30,574 nt of DNA from Firmicutes bacterium UBA4996 (GCA_002396805.1 DGYW01000062.1:31612-62185); one strand, 5' to 3'. Positions 16,933 through 23,976 are shown, numbered from the stretch's first letter. Notes: generated from the sequence alone by a model not told the origin. A program made the numbers and translations.

Positions 16933-17016
16933 ATGTGCAAAATCTGGTTAGGCGCTCTAAGGATCTATGATTCCATCTTCATTCTGCAAAGTTTGTCTCA
17001 CAGCAGGCTCTTGTAG
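16933..17016 (+). CDS. Possible 27-residue leader peptide before padR
   Basis: The ATG is preceded by AGGGGG at good spacing and the ORF runs MCKIWLGALRIYDSIFILQS and ends SLSHSRLL. Its TAG is directly followed by GTG, an alternative padR start. The mix of hydrophobic and basic residues resembles no family I know. It could be a small membrane peptide, a coupling leader, or chance coding in a ~130-base leader. Confidence 0.4.
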   Translation: MCKIWLGALRIYDSIFILQSLSHSRLL

Positions 17017-17025
17017 GTGACTGTA

Positions 17026-17355
17026 ATGAAAAAAGCTGTAGAAACACCCTTAACTGAAACGGCATTTCTGATCCTGTTAGCGATGTATCGGCCTAATCAC
17101 GGCTATGGTGTAATGCAGTTTGTAGAAGAGAAGACTGAAGGCCGCGTGGTTTTTGGCCCAGGTACACTCTACGGAGCCATCAACAATCTGTTCAAGAAGG
17201 GTTTGATCGAGAAGTATCCTACCGATCCCAGTGAACGAAGACAAGACTATGTCATCACTCCGCTGGGTAAGAGTCACGTTCAGAGCGAACTTAAGCGAAT
17301 GCAGGAAGTGGTGGCCATTGCGGAAGGAATTGTAAGGAGTGGAGAGCATGATTAG
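17026..17355 (+). CDS. PadR family transcriptional regulator
   Basis: 109 residues of winged-helix PadR type: TETAFLILLAMYRPNHGYGVMQ, then GPGTLYGAINNLFKKGLIEKYP with the recognition helix, and RRQDYVITPLGKSHVQSEL as the wing. A C-terminal helix serves for dimerisation. I take ATG 17026 (AGGTGA upstream); GTG 17017 in frame would add three residues. The gene overlaps the DUF2812 gene by eight bases, the usual pairing in Bacillota. There the PadR member probably senses envelope or drug stress and controls its partner. It is driven by a perfect sigma-A promoter with a dyad at the -35, so strong expression when derepressed is expected. Confidence 0.92.
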   Translation: MKKAVETPLTETAFLILLAMYRPNHGYGVMQFVEEKTEGRVVFGPGTLYGAINNLFKKGLIEKYPTDPSERRQDYVITPLGKSHVQSELKRMQEVVAIAEGIVRSGEHD

Positions 17356-17992
17356 AAGATTCAAGTTGTTTCTAAATCCCGTAGAAGGGCAAGCAAAATG
17401 GCTAAATGGTATGGCTAGCCGAGGTTACCGCTTGTCCCACGTGGGCAATATCTTTTACTATTTTGAGCCCGTCGAAGCGGGAAAGTATCAATACGCCGTA
17501 GACTATGTAGCCAACAAGTCCCTAGAGCATCTACAAGACTATGAGAGCTTCTTGGAAGAATCGAAGATTAGATGGATTGAAAAGCCTGGTAGTATAGGGA
17601 AATTGTCTTGGGGTAATGTCCGGTATCGTCCTTACGCCGACCGTGGTGCCCAGCTAGCTACAAGCTGGGGTATGATTAAGCGGGAATTCCTCATCTTAGA
17701 AAGGGAAAATCGAAGTGAGCCCTTTGAGATCTATACCACTGTGGGAGATCAAATTCAGGCTCTAAAAGTCCGCCGTAAGCCCTATATATACTTGGCGATT
17801 TTCTTAAGTATTATGTTTCTACTACAGGCCTTCAAATTAGAGTCCATGCTGAACTGGTCCTTGTGGAGCTATCGTCCCGGTAATGGTACCTTTTCCATTA
17901 TTTTGCTAGGTGGTCTCTGGGTCTCGGTTCTTATTAGTCTAGTTCGCTTTCAACTTGCAATCAGAAAACTAAAAAGCCAAAAAGAAATCTAG
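17348..17992 (+). CDS. DUF2812-type membrane protein
   Basis: 214 residues. The soluble N-terminal domain (about 1–130) has the DUF2812 hallmarks: FKLFLNPVEGQAKWLNGMASRGYRL and FYYFEPVEAGKYQYAVDY. Two hydrophobic segments follow (about 142–160 and 180–198) with a basic tail. The biochemical function is unknown; the family is nearly always next to PadR genes and is thought to sit in the membrane as part of a sensory or antisigma-like pair. ATG 17348 with AAGGAG upstream is chosen over the upstream frame extension at 17339. It overlaps padR, so the two are co-translated. Confidence 0.8.
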   Translation: MIRRFKLFLNPVEGQAKWLNGMASRGYRLSHVGNIFYYFEPVEAGKYQYAVDYVANKSLEHLQDYESFLEESKIRWIEKPGSIGKLSWGNVRYRPYADRGAQLATSWGMIKREFLILERENRSEPFEIYTTVGDQIQALKVRRKPYIYLAIFLSIMFLLQAFKLESMLNWSLWSYRPGNGTFSIILLGGLWVSVLISLVRFQLAIRKLKSQKEI

Positions 17993-18038
17993 TTATGATA
18001 CAATGAACGAAACAGACTAAACGAAGGGGAGGATACCC

Positions 18039-18509
18039 TTGAAGAAATGTCCGGATGATTATTTGGGTCGCTGGTTTTCCATCTTGCATCGCTTATCCAT
18101 GAGCCATATCACCCAAGGCCTTAAAGAGTTTAATATTGGGAGTGGCCAGATCATGTTTCTTCTGGAACTGTATTACGCGGATGGGGTGAGGCAAGAGGAG
18201 CTTTCGACTCTTTTGAATATTGATGGGGCTAACACTACTAGGGCCATTAGTAAGCTAAAGGAAGAAGGTTATGTCTACCGTGAAGCTGATACGGAGGATG
18301 GAAGGGCTTTTCGAGTCTTTTTGACGAAAAAAGCATTGGATATAAGGCCCCAGTTATTCGCTTTGATGCGTGATTGGGAAGAGCGGCTCTTAGGAGGTTT
18401 AAGTCCGGAGGAGCAAGAACAGTTTGTTAGGCTTTTAAAAAAGATTGGTCACTCCGTTTCGGAACACGACCGCTGCGTCTTTTGTGATTTTGGTGTTGAT
18501 TGTCACTAA
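18039..18509 (+). CDS. MarR family transcriptional regulator
   Basis: 156 residues, winged helix-turn-helix of MarR type: ELYYADGVRQEELSTLL, recognition helix region NIDGANTTRAISKLKEEGYVYREADTEDGRAFRVFLT with the conserved D-RAF wing, then dimerisation helices. The extreme C-terminus, DRCVFCDFGVDCH, has three Cys and a His and may bind a metal or sense redox. This tail is not general for the family. TTG start with GGGGAGG seven bases upstream. It is a single gene closed by a terminator overlapping its stop; its target is not evident, with the MATE gene 2 kb upstream as one candidate. Confidence 0.88.
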   Translation: MKKCPDDYLGRWFSILHRLSMSHITQGLKEFNIGSGQIMFLLELYYADGVRQEELSTLLNIDGANTTRAISKLKEEGYVYREADTEDGRAFRVFLTKKALDIRPQLFALMRDWEERLLGGLSPEEQEQFVRLLKKIGHSVSEHDRCVFCDFGVDCH

Positions 18510-18535
18510 TCTCGTCCCCCGGGGCGAGATTTTTT
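18508..18535 (+). terminator. Terminator after marR-type gene
   Basis: AATCTCG-T-CCCC / GGGG-CGAGATT followed by T; the 5' arm begins in the stop codon of the MarR gene. Confidence 0.88.
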
Positions 18536-18695
18536 GTGGGCAGACTTTCAATAGTGCTGAGTGAGAGAGCGGATTCTATCATGTTCTAAGAAATAGGTTT
18601 TTCAACAGGAGAACCGCCGGTATTATCGAATTAGTAGTATAATTCAAATAAGGTTAAAAATGGATGCGATCGTCAAAATCCAAACGGAAAGGAGA

Positions 18696-18853
18696 ATGTT
18701 TCGTTCAGCGAAACACGTCAGAGAAAGTTAGATAAAGAACAGCAACAGTTGGTTGACCAGTACGTTGCCGAAATGAAAATAAGAGGTTTCACGCGGGCAA
18801 CCCAAAGTGTCTATCCTGGCCACGTCCTGTGGCGATTTGCAAGTAGGGAACTG
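18696..18853 (+). pseudogene. Truncated tyrosine recombinase (integrase) remnant
   Basis: One frame reads SETRQRKLDKEQQQLVDQYV, then AEMKIRGFTRATQSVYPGHV and LWRFAS. This resembles the N-terminal SAM-like core-binding domain of tyrosine recombinases (…MKIRGFSxxTxxSYxxHVxRF…). AAGGAG (18689–18694) and ATG 18696 are in place, but the ATG is out of frame by one base at a TTT run. After LWRFAS the similarity ends and the catalytic domain is absent. I infer a frameshifted, 3'-truncated integrase. The rest of the 18536–18977 spacer is AT-rich, with no other gene seen. Confidence 0.5.
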
Positions 18854-18977
18854 GTACTTTTAATTCATCATACCAATTTGATTTTGTGCATTATTGATAA
18901 TTTACACTTTGTATATTACTTACATATTGCTTTCAGGTTATGAAGGGTATTTTTGAAGAAAAACAGGAGGATGTAAA

Positions 18978-19712
18978 ATGGGTGAAAAAACCGAATTGCA
19001 AAAAATCAAAGAAGAGATTATGCGTTTCATGCGGGGTAAGTATTTTTTAGACGAGGTGTTAGGTAAGTATTACCAAACTGATTGTCTGAGGTTCCGTCAA
19101 GGAAAGAAAACAATCGTGTCTATCCATATACATGAGGATCATTATGATTTCCAGGTGATTTTTGGCAAAAAAGAGAGGGAGAAGTTCGAAACACAAAGGG
19201 ATGATTTTCCGCCATCCATCGTTGACCTATACGATAAAGCGCACACTTATCACGACGGCAAGTGGATGCTCATACGGGTGGATACCTTTGAGACACTAGA
19301 AGCTGTCAAAAAAATGATTCTACTCAAGAAAAATCCAAACAGAAAGCCATTTCCAAAAGAAAATGCGGTTTATGGTAAATGTGGTCATAGATGCGACTTA
19401 TGTATTCACTTTACCGGTGGTACAATCAGTGAAGATTTTAGGAAAGAATTGGAGGAAAGATTAACTCGAGTGTATAGTAGTACAGATTGGTCAATGAGAT
19501 GTTCAGGATGTGGTACGCCAGGATGTTATACAAAATTATGTGATCAGCTTAAATGTGCAAAAGAAAAAGGTTGTGCTACTTGTGTATCTTGTAAGCAATA
19601 CCCATGTTCCAAAGCTACAGTTGGGTATGCTGAATTAGGAGAAAAAAGCATTCTTGCCGACGACGTAACATGGGCAATTCTACCTTTTGTACCATACCAA
19701 TATGGGAACTAA
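18978..19712 (+). CDS. DUF3788-like protein with Cys-rich C-terminal domain
   Basis: 244 residues in two parts. Residues 1–120 resemble DUF3788 (LRFRQGKKTIVSIHIHEDHYDF, VIFGKKEREKF, YHDGKWMLIRVDTFETLEAVKKMI). Residues 125–240 are Cys-rich (CGHRCDLCIHF, CSGCGTPGCY, CDQLKCAKEKGCATCVSCKQYPCS), like the DUF3795 type, and probably bind zinc or an iron–sulfur cluster. The function is unknown. The strong site AGGAGG precedes the ATG. It stands alone with long AT-rich flanks and a lower G+C than the core genes, fitting acquisition by transfer. Confidence 0.65.
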   Translation: MGEKTELQKIKEEIMRFMRGKYFLDEVLGKYYQTDCLRFRQGKKTIVSIHIHEDHYDFQVIFGKKEREKFETQRDDFPPSIVDLYDKAHTYHDGKWMLIRVDTFETLEAVKKMILLKKNPNRKPFPKENAVYGKCGHRCDLCIHFTGGTISEDFRKELEERLTRVYSSTDWSMRCSGCGTPGCYTKLCDQLKCAKEKGCATCVSCKQYPCSKATVGYAELGEKSILADDVTWAILPFVPYQYGN

Positions 19713-20652
19713 TGCATTTTATTTTGGTATATAACTTTTAGTATCAAAACTATTACACCATATTTATATTTTGCTTAACAATATTTTTATTTAAGGCTCA
19801 ATAATTGGCTTTTTATGAGTCACTTAACAACGTGTTTGTGCCATATTGCCAAGTGTTCGCTAGGGAACTAAGACAAGACATCAGCATGGCTCGAGAGACA
19901 ACGAAGAGGCCTTCATCTTGTTTACAAGGCGAGGGATAGAGGGAGCATCGTCTATACCTCAACAATGCCAACGCTAACTGAGCCCCCTTTTGCGCTTAGA
20001 GATGCCACTTACGCTAAGACATTAACGTTCTCGACAGCGTGGGCCTTAGTAGCGCAAACCACTAGACCGCTAACTGACGTCGTTCGACATCATGGAGGGC
20101 ACCCACATGAGTAAGTATATTAAAGAAATATTTTGATTCACATCTATTCAAAGGTCGACTCCATTTGATCCTTTACAATTACCCGAACATGGACACTCAA
20201 GATGTTGATACAAGTTTTCCCGATTTAGCCTCTTCACTTAGACCTAAGTATGCCATAAAGACCCCGGATGTGCTATGAGCCTGAAGACAGCCTTGCTTTC
20301 TGAATAAGAGTATTTCGCTTCCAATGACGTTGGACTAGCCCCAGTATGTACAGCAGAGAATATTCGGATCGTCTTGCGGAGTGATCTGGAAAGAATAGTA
20401 TGATATTCTGCATCCGATAACAAAGGTGTTTCCGGCCCCGTGTCTGCAGCACTTGGCCCAAGCCCTGGATGGCGTGGAGAGGAATATGATCCGGAACCTT
20501 GCGGTTGATGATACTGGGATTCACTACTATCCGTATTCACTAAAAAGGTGAAGCCTCAATATCAGGGCGGGAATTTGGGGACAGATAATTGTAGTTGTTA
20601 TTCTTGTCTAGCAGCTTTTTTAATTAGGGCTCAGTTGCGGAAAAAGGGGGTT
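19713..20652 (+). other. 940-base spacer without a recognised gene
   Basis: The first ~100 bases are very AT-rich. CACTTAACA occurs at 19821. CGCTAACTGA occurs twice (19972–19981, 20068–20077) with shorter CTTAG/CTAAG repeats between. Both strands at 20244–20550 have open frames of up to 98 codons, but their composition looks accidental. A stretch ending at 20550 (QHLAQALDGVERNMIRNLAV… in one plus-strand frame) looks protein-like but has no start codon with a ribosome site. It may be gene debris. Confidence 0.5.
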
Positions 20653-21375
20653 ATGGATATGCACTTAATCAAAGCGGTAGTTGAACATAATGATAACGGG
20701 TTTTTAGTATATGCTGATAATTACTGCGGCGCTTATACACGTGGGAGGACAGAAGCGGAAGCATTGGGAAAGTTAAAGGGGGAGGTTCAAAAATATCTCT
20801 TATGGGCAACGGGCAATAATATTACGGGAAATGAGCCAATTGAAATCAGCGTTGTTCAAAGAAAGGTCAGTAATTTGCAGATTTGTGACGCTGATTCAGA
20901 CGTTATTTTTGAAACAGAGAAATTGCCATTAAGCCAAAAAGAATATTCTAGGCTGAAAACCTTGGTTATTAAGTCCGCTAACGGTTTTGAGGAACTGTAT
21001 GTTTCTATCCCTGATAAGAATCGAACTACATTGACGGAAAGACAAACGTTTTATGGGCACGTTCCAAGAACAGCATATGAAATGTATGAGCATACAAACA
21101 ATGTCACGAATTACTATGTTGGGGAAATCGGTATAACAGTGAACAACCTGCCAAACATCATAGAAAATCGTATCAATGCGTTTGAACGCATCGAATCAAC
21201 ATCATATTTCCTTAAAAATACTACTTATGATGGCAGTTATGGGGAACAATGGTCTTTAAAAAAAGTTCTAAGGCGTTTTATATGGCATGATCGGATTCAT
21301 GCTAGGGCAATGTATAGGATGGCTACAAATATATGGGGGAAGCAGGACATAAGGAATCCATATTTTTTTGACTAG
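20653..21375 (+). CDS. HicB-like/DinB-like two-part protein
   Basis: 240 residues; start ATG 20653 with AAAGGGGG upstream (an open frame from 20548 has no ribosome site). The N-terminal ~55 residues (HLIKAVVEHNDNGFLVYADN, YTRGRTEAEALGKLKGEVQKY) resemble the HicB/UPF0150 fold. The C-terminal part (about 115–240) ends with WSLKKVLRRFIWHDRIHARA, then MYRMA, the pattern of a DinB/YfiT four-helix domain, whose histidines bind a divalent metal. The function is unknown; DinB-type proteins are thiol transferases or stress proteins. It stands alone with long spacers and lower G+C than the core. Confidence 0.55.
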   Translation: MDMHLIKAVVEHNDNGFLVYADNYCGAYTRGRTEAEALGKLKGEVQKYLLWATGNNITGNEPIEISVVQRKVSNLQICDADSDVIFETEKLPLSQKEYSRLKTLVIKSANGFEELYVSIPDKNRTTLTERQTFYGHVPRTAYEMYEHTNNVTNYYVGEIGITVNNLPNIIENRINAFERIESTSYFLKNTTYDGSYGEQWSLKKVLRRFIWHDRIHARAMYRMATNIWGKQDIRNPYFFD

Positions 21376-21440
21376 TAACCAAAGATTATTTGTAAAAGTG
21401 TCCTTAAATTTTTAGCAAGGGAAAACTTGTGTTGGGGCAT

Positions 21441-21524
21441 CACTTAACACCGCATGCCCGAGGGATGCGAGGGCAAGGCTTCGGGGCGGAGCGCACCACA
21501 CCGCTTCACTGGGAGGGTTATGAC
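21441..21524 (+). repeat. GC-rich structured spacer, attC-like in outline
   Basis: It begins CACTTAACACCGC and ends GGAGGGTTATGAC, so TTAAC and GTTA form an outer inverted pair around a GC-rich, hairpin-prone core containing GCCCGAGGGATGC and GGCAAGGC. The ribosome site of the next gene lies at the right end. It recalls recombination sites of mobile gene cassettes, but the core boxes do not meet the standard attC pattern. Confidence 0.25.
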
Positions 21525-22026
21525 TATGGAGTTTAGCAAAGTACAGCAACCAAGTATTCTATATATCGATAGGGAGATCAGACTCCGGGCCTACGATGGC
21601 GATTATCAAGTTGCAGTTCCATGGTATCAAGACAAAGTGGTTTATTATAATTCCGAGGGAATTGACGACCCGGCAGATATTCCAGATGAAAGATATGTAC
21701 GAGATATGTATGAATATCTCTCTAACCATGGTGAGTTGTATTTTATAGAAGTTTTGGAGGATGGCAAATTTATCGCGATAGGGGATGTAACGCTAAAAGC
21801 AGAGAATATCCCAATTGTTATTGGCGTTTCTAGGTATCGTGGAGTAGGTATTGGGACGAAGGTTATGCGGGCTATTTTGCAAAGAGCGAAGGAAATCGGA
21901 ATAACCAAGATTCATGGTTCTACAATATATGACTACAACATTGCTTCCCGGAGACTCCATGAAGCATTGGGCTTCAAATGCGTCGAGACAAAAGGTAACG
22001 CAAGGATATACGAGCTCGAATTGTAA
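21520..22026 (+). CDS. GNAT family N-acetyltransferase
   Basis: 168 residues. The acetyl-CoA loop is GVSRYRGVGIGTKVMRAILQ (motif A, family Q/RxxGxG/A), followed by a helix and TIYDYNIASRRLHEALGFKC (motif B, typical …N..S..ly.k.GF…). The N-terminus (about 1–75) carries WYQDKVVYYNSEGIDDP, seen in a small Bacillota subgroup. The substrate is unknown. Start ATG 21520 with GGGAGGG seven bases away; the longer frame from 21454 runs through the structured spacer and is rejected. A single accessory gene. Confidence 0.85.
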   Translation: MTMEFSKVQQPSILYIDREIRLRAYDGDYQVAVPWYQDKVVYYNSEGIDDPADIPDERYVRDMYEYLSNHGELYFIEVLEDGKFIAIGDVTLKAENIPIVIGVSRYRGVGIGTKVMRAILQRAKEIGITKIHGSTIYDYNIASRRLHEALGFKCVETKGNARIYELEL

Positions 22027-22060
22027 AGGCATTGGACCTGTTAGAAAACATTTTCCTCAT

Positions 22061-22147
22061 TTACTTTGACGCGGACATCTTGAAGGACTCAAAGATGTCA
22101 ATTTTTTCTTCTGTATCTTCCATTTGGCCACTTTACCTCTTCTTCAT
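22061..22147 (-). pseudogene. Possible decayed regulator start, divergent to the kinase-like gene
   Basis: On the minus strand AGGAGG and an ATG (22147) are well placed. The frame reads MKKR, stop, SGQMEDTEEKIDIFESFKMSASK, stop. MEDTEEKI is faintly like the start of TetR proteins, and TetR-type operators lie just beyond it. Too short to assign; this is a hypothesis from position. Confidence 0.25.
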
Positions 22148-22174
22148 GTTATCCTCCTAATGTCTTGAATGGTC

Positions 22175-22223
22175 TTGACAAACTAACGGTTGTTAGTTAA
22201 TATTGGGACTAACGGTTGTTAGT
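22175..22223 (+). promoter_or_regulatory. Promoter with two TetR-type operators
   Basis: TTGACA (22175–22180), a 17-base spacer and TAATAT (22198–22203). The spacer is itself the operator AACTAACGGTTGTTAGTT (22181–22198), with perfect seven-base arms. ACTAACGGTTGTTAGT recurs at 22208–22223, 26 bases downstream, around the expected start of transcription. Strong repression by a TetR-family protein is implied. No intact TetR gene is present in the window. Confidence 0.8.
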
Positions 22224-22257
22224 TCAGAAGTAACAATTTCGAAGGAGGGCATGCACC

Positions 22258-22713
22258 GTGTTATATATTTTCATGGGACAAAGTTGCACAGGTAAAACGA
22301 CGGTAGCAAATCAATTGAAAAACCGTATTGGTACTGTTGAAATGTTTACAGGTAAGGACTATTTAAGAATGGCTAAGAACCAACATGAGGCATGGAAAGT
22401 ATTTATAAAGAAATTATCGGAGGCCGCCTCCGGTTCTTCAGGAGAAACGGTGATTTATTTATTAACGGAAAAAGAGCGACTGGACGAAATACTCGAGATC
22501 GAAGGTGCACACAAAGTCAAGTTTACCGCTTCTTTAGAGACGATAAAGACAAGATTTGCCCAAAGAATGGGTGGGCAGCTACCACCGCCCGTTGCAAAAA
22601 TGCTTGAACGCCAATATCAGGAATGGGAAACCGTTAAGGGTGACATTTCCGTGGATACAACTAACGAGCTTGATCTAGAGGGCATTGTAGATTTATTGTT
22701 GTGTCTTGTCTAA
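22258..22713 (+). CDS. P-loop kinase-like ATPase
   Basis: 151 residues. Walker A GQSCTGKTT is at residues 7–15 (GxxxxGKT), as in small nucleotide, shikimate or adenylylsulfate kinases. A possible Walker B-like strand is TVIYLL (about 64–69), and a lid-like region RFAQRMGGQLPPPVAKMLERQ follows. The substrate cannot be told. GTG start preceded by GAAGGAGG, nine bases away. It is transcribed from the operator-bearing promoter just upstream, so it now occupies the place normally held by a TetR-regulated gene. Confidence 0.7.
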   Translation: MLYIFMGQSCTGKTTVANQLKNRIGTVEMFTGKDYLRMAKNQHEAWKVFIKKLSEAASGSSGETVIYLLTEKERLDEILEIEGAHKVKFTASLETIKTRFAQRMGGQLPPPVAKMLERQYQEWETVKGDISVDTTNELDLEGIVDLLLCLV

Positions 22714-22989
22714 TGAAGGAAAACGATCTGGAACCATGTATAGGGAAGGGCAAGGCTTCCACACCTTAGCAAACAAAGATGAGTGGTCTCTCATAACCAC
22801 TATGCGTGGATTTTTCAGTTGAAACGTGGAATCAACTCCACTTAGCTGCGACTTAACAGAACGACCGCTTTTGGACAGTCTCTCGGATTACAAGGGAATC
22901 TGCACAAAACGACTCATTGGGTAGGCAGAGGACCGTTGTCAGAAAAGGTTTTGCTGGGCCAGCTAAATCTGCAAAAGGGGAGATTTACT
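22714..22989 (+). other. Spacer with two hairpins and an ACTTAACA copy
   Basis: AGTGGT…ACCACT (about 22781–22801) followed by GCGTGGATTTTTC may act as a terminator for the kinase-like gene. GTGGA-ATCAAC-TCCAC follows. ACTTAACA is at 22851. No gene is recognised. Confidence 0.4.
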
Positions 22990-23625
22990 TTGAGTAAAAA
23001 GGTGGATTACAAAAAAGATTTCAAGCACTTCTATCTGCCAAAGACGTTTCCAGAAATAGTGGAAGTACCGAGGATGCCTTTCTTTACGGTTAGTGGTTCT
23101 GGGGATCCTAATGGCGAGGAGTTTGCCAAGGCGACAGAAGCTTTGTACAGTTTGAGTTATGCGGTGAGAATGTCTTACAAGAGTGATGATGTGCCGGATG
23201 GATACTATGAATACACGGTTTTTCCCCTCGAGGGTGTGTGGGACTTGCTTGATCGCTCCAAGCCTGCGACAGATAAAAGCAATTTTAAGTATACGGTCAT
23301 GATCCGCCAACCTGATTTCTTGACCGAACAATTGTTTGAGCGGTTTTTGGAACAAACAAAGAGGAAGAAGTCAAACCCATTTCTTGAGAAAATCCGCTTT
23401 GAACAAATGGCAGATGGCTTGAGTTGTCAAATGATGCATATTGGTAGTTTTGACGATGAACCGAAGAGTTTTGCGCGAATGGAAGAGTTCTGTAAAGAAC
23501 ATGGATTTATCCGTACAAGCAAAATTCATCGGGAGATTTATTTGTCAGACCCTCGCAAGACTGAATCAGAAAAGTTGAGGACGGTGTTAAGATTCCCTGT
23601 GGAAAAGGCTGATAGTCGGCTTTAG
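22990..23625 (+). CDS. GyrI-like small-molecule-binding protein
   Basis: 211 residues. TTG 22990 is preferred because AAAAGGGGAG is upstream and relatives begin at about this point (…DYKKDFKHFYLPKTFPEIVEVPRM…). Motifs of the stand-alone GyrI-like family are present: PFFTVSGSGDPNGEEFAKAT, YYEYTVFPLEGVW, MIRQPDFLTEQLFE, MMHIGSFDDEPKSFARMEEFC, HREIYLSDPRK. These single-domain relatives of the AraC effector domain bind or hydrolyse small hydrophobic or electrophilic compounds; the ligand here is unknown. An alternative TTG at 22936 would add 18 residues with no ribosome site. Confidence 0.8.
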   Translation: MSKKVDYKKDFKHFYLPKTFPEIVEVPRMPFFTVSGSGDPNGEEFAKATEALYSLSYAVRMSYKSDDVPDGYYEYTVFPLEGVWDLLDRSKPATDKSNFKYTVMIRQPDFLTEQLFERFLEQTKRKKSNPFLEKIRFEQMADGLSCQMMHIGSFDDEPKSFARMEEFCKEHGFIRTSKIHREIYLSDPRKTESEKLRTVLRFPVEKADSRL

Positions 23626-23666
23626 CAAGTACCTATCGGCAAGTCGACAAAAAAAGAAAAATTAAC

Positions 23667-23696
23667 TTGACATTCACCCTGCCTTGTGTTTAAATT
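23667..23696 (+). promoter_or_regulatory. Promoter of the T-box–aspS unit
   Basis: Perfect TTGACA (23667–23672) followed at 17–18 bases by TTAAAT/TAAATT. The T-box leader begins about 15 bases later. Confidence 0.7.
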
Positions 23697-23906
23697 ATAG
23701 CTAATTTAGGAAGTAAAGACGATGAAGAGCAGAGTACATGGAAGAAGTTCTCTTAGCGAATTGGGGATGGTGGAAGCCCAATAGAACTATTCGTGGAATG
23801 ACAACTTGGAGTTGCCATCTGATCAAAAACGATGCGCCGGTTTCCACCGTTACCTGGACAAAAGATAACTCTTGCTAAGAGTGAAATTTGGGTGGCACCG
23901 CGATTG

Positions 23907-23935
23907 ATCTCGTCCCATAGGGACGGGATTTTTTT
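23907..23935 (+). terminator. T-box terminator 1
   Basis: ATCTCGTCCC / GGGACGGGAT (one G·U) with an ATA loop and seven T. Exclusive with pairing of the first T-box sequence. Confidence 0.9.
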
Positions 23936-23976
23936 GTAGCAAGAATTAACTAGGGTGGTACCGCGTCTATCTTGCG

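Noticed and set aside
18749..18943. 64-codon frame as an intact gene
   Set aside because: TTG start lacks a ribosome site; the first part is the inside of a recombinase domain and the rest is AT-rich nonsense. Treated as a remnant.
20244..20540. Minus-strand open frames of 98 and 83 codons
   Set aside because: No ribosome site, low-complexity Ser/Pro-rich product, no recognisable motif, and the two frames overlap each other.
19821..22857. Calling the ACTTAACA spacers true integron attC sites
   Set aside because: The standard core boxes (RYYYAAC … GTTRRRY) are not both present; only the outer TAAC/GTTA is seen at one site. Kept as a hypothesis only.
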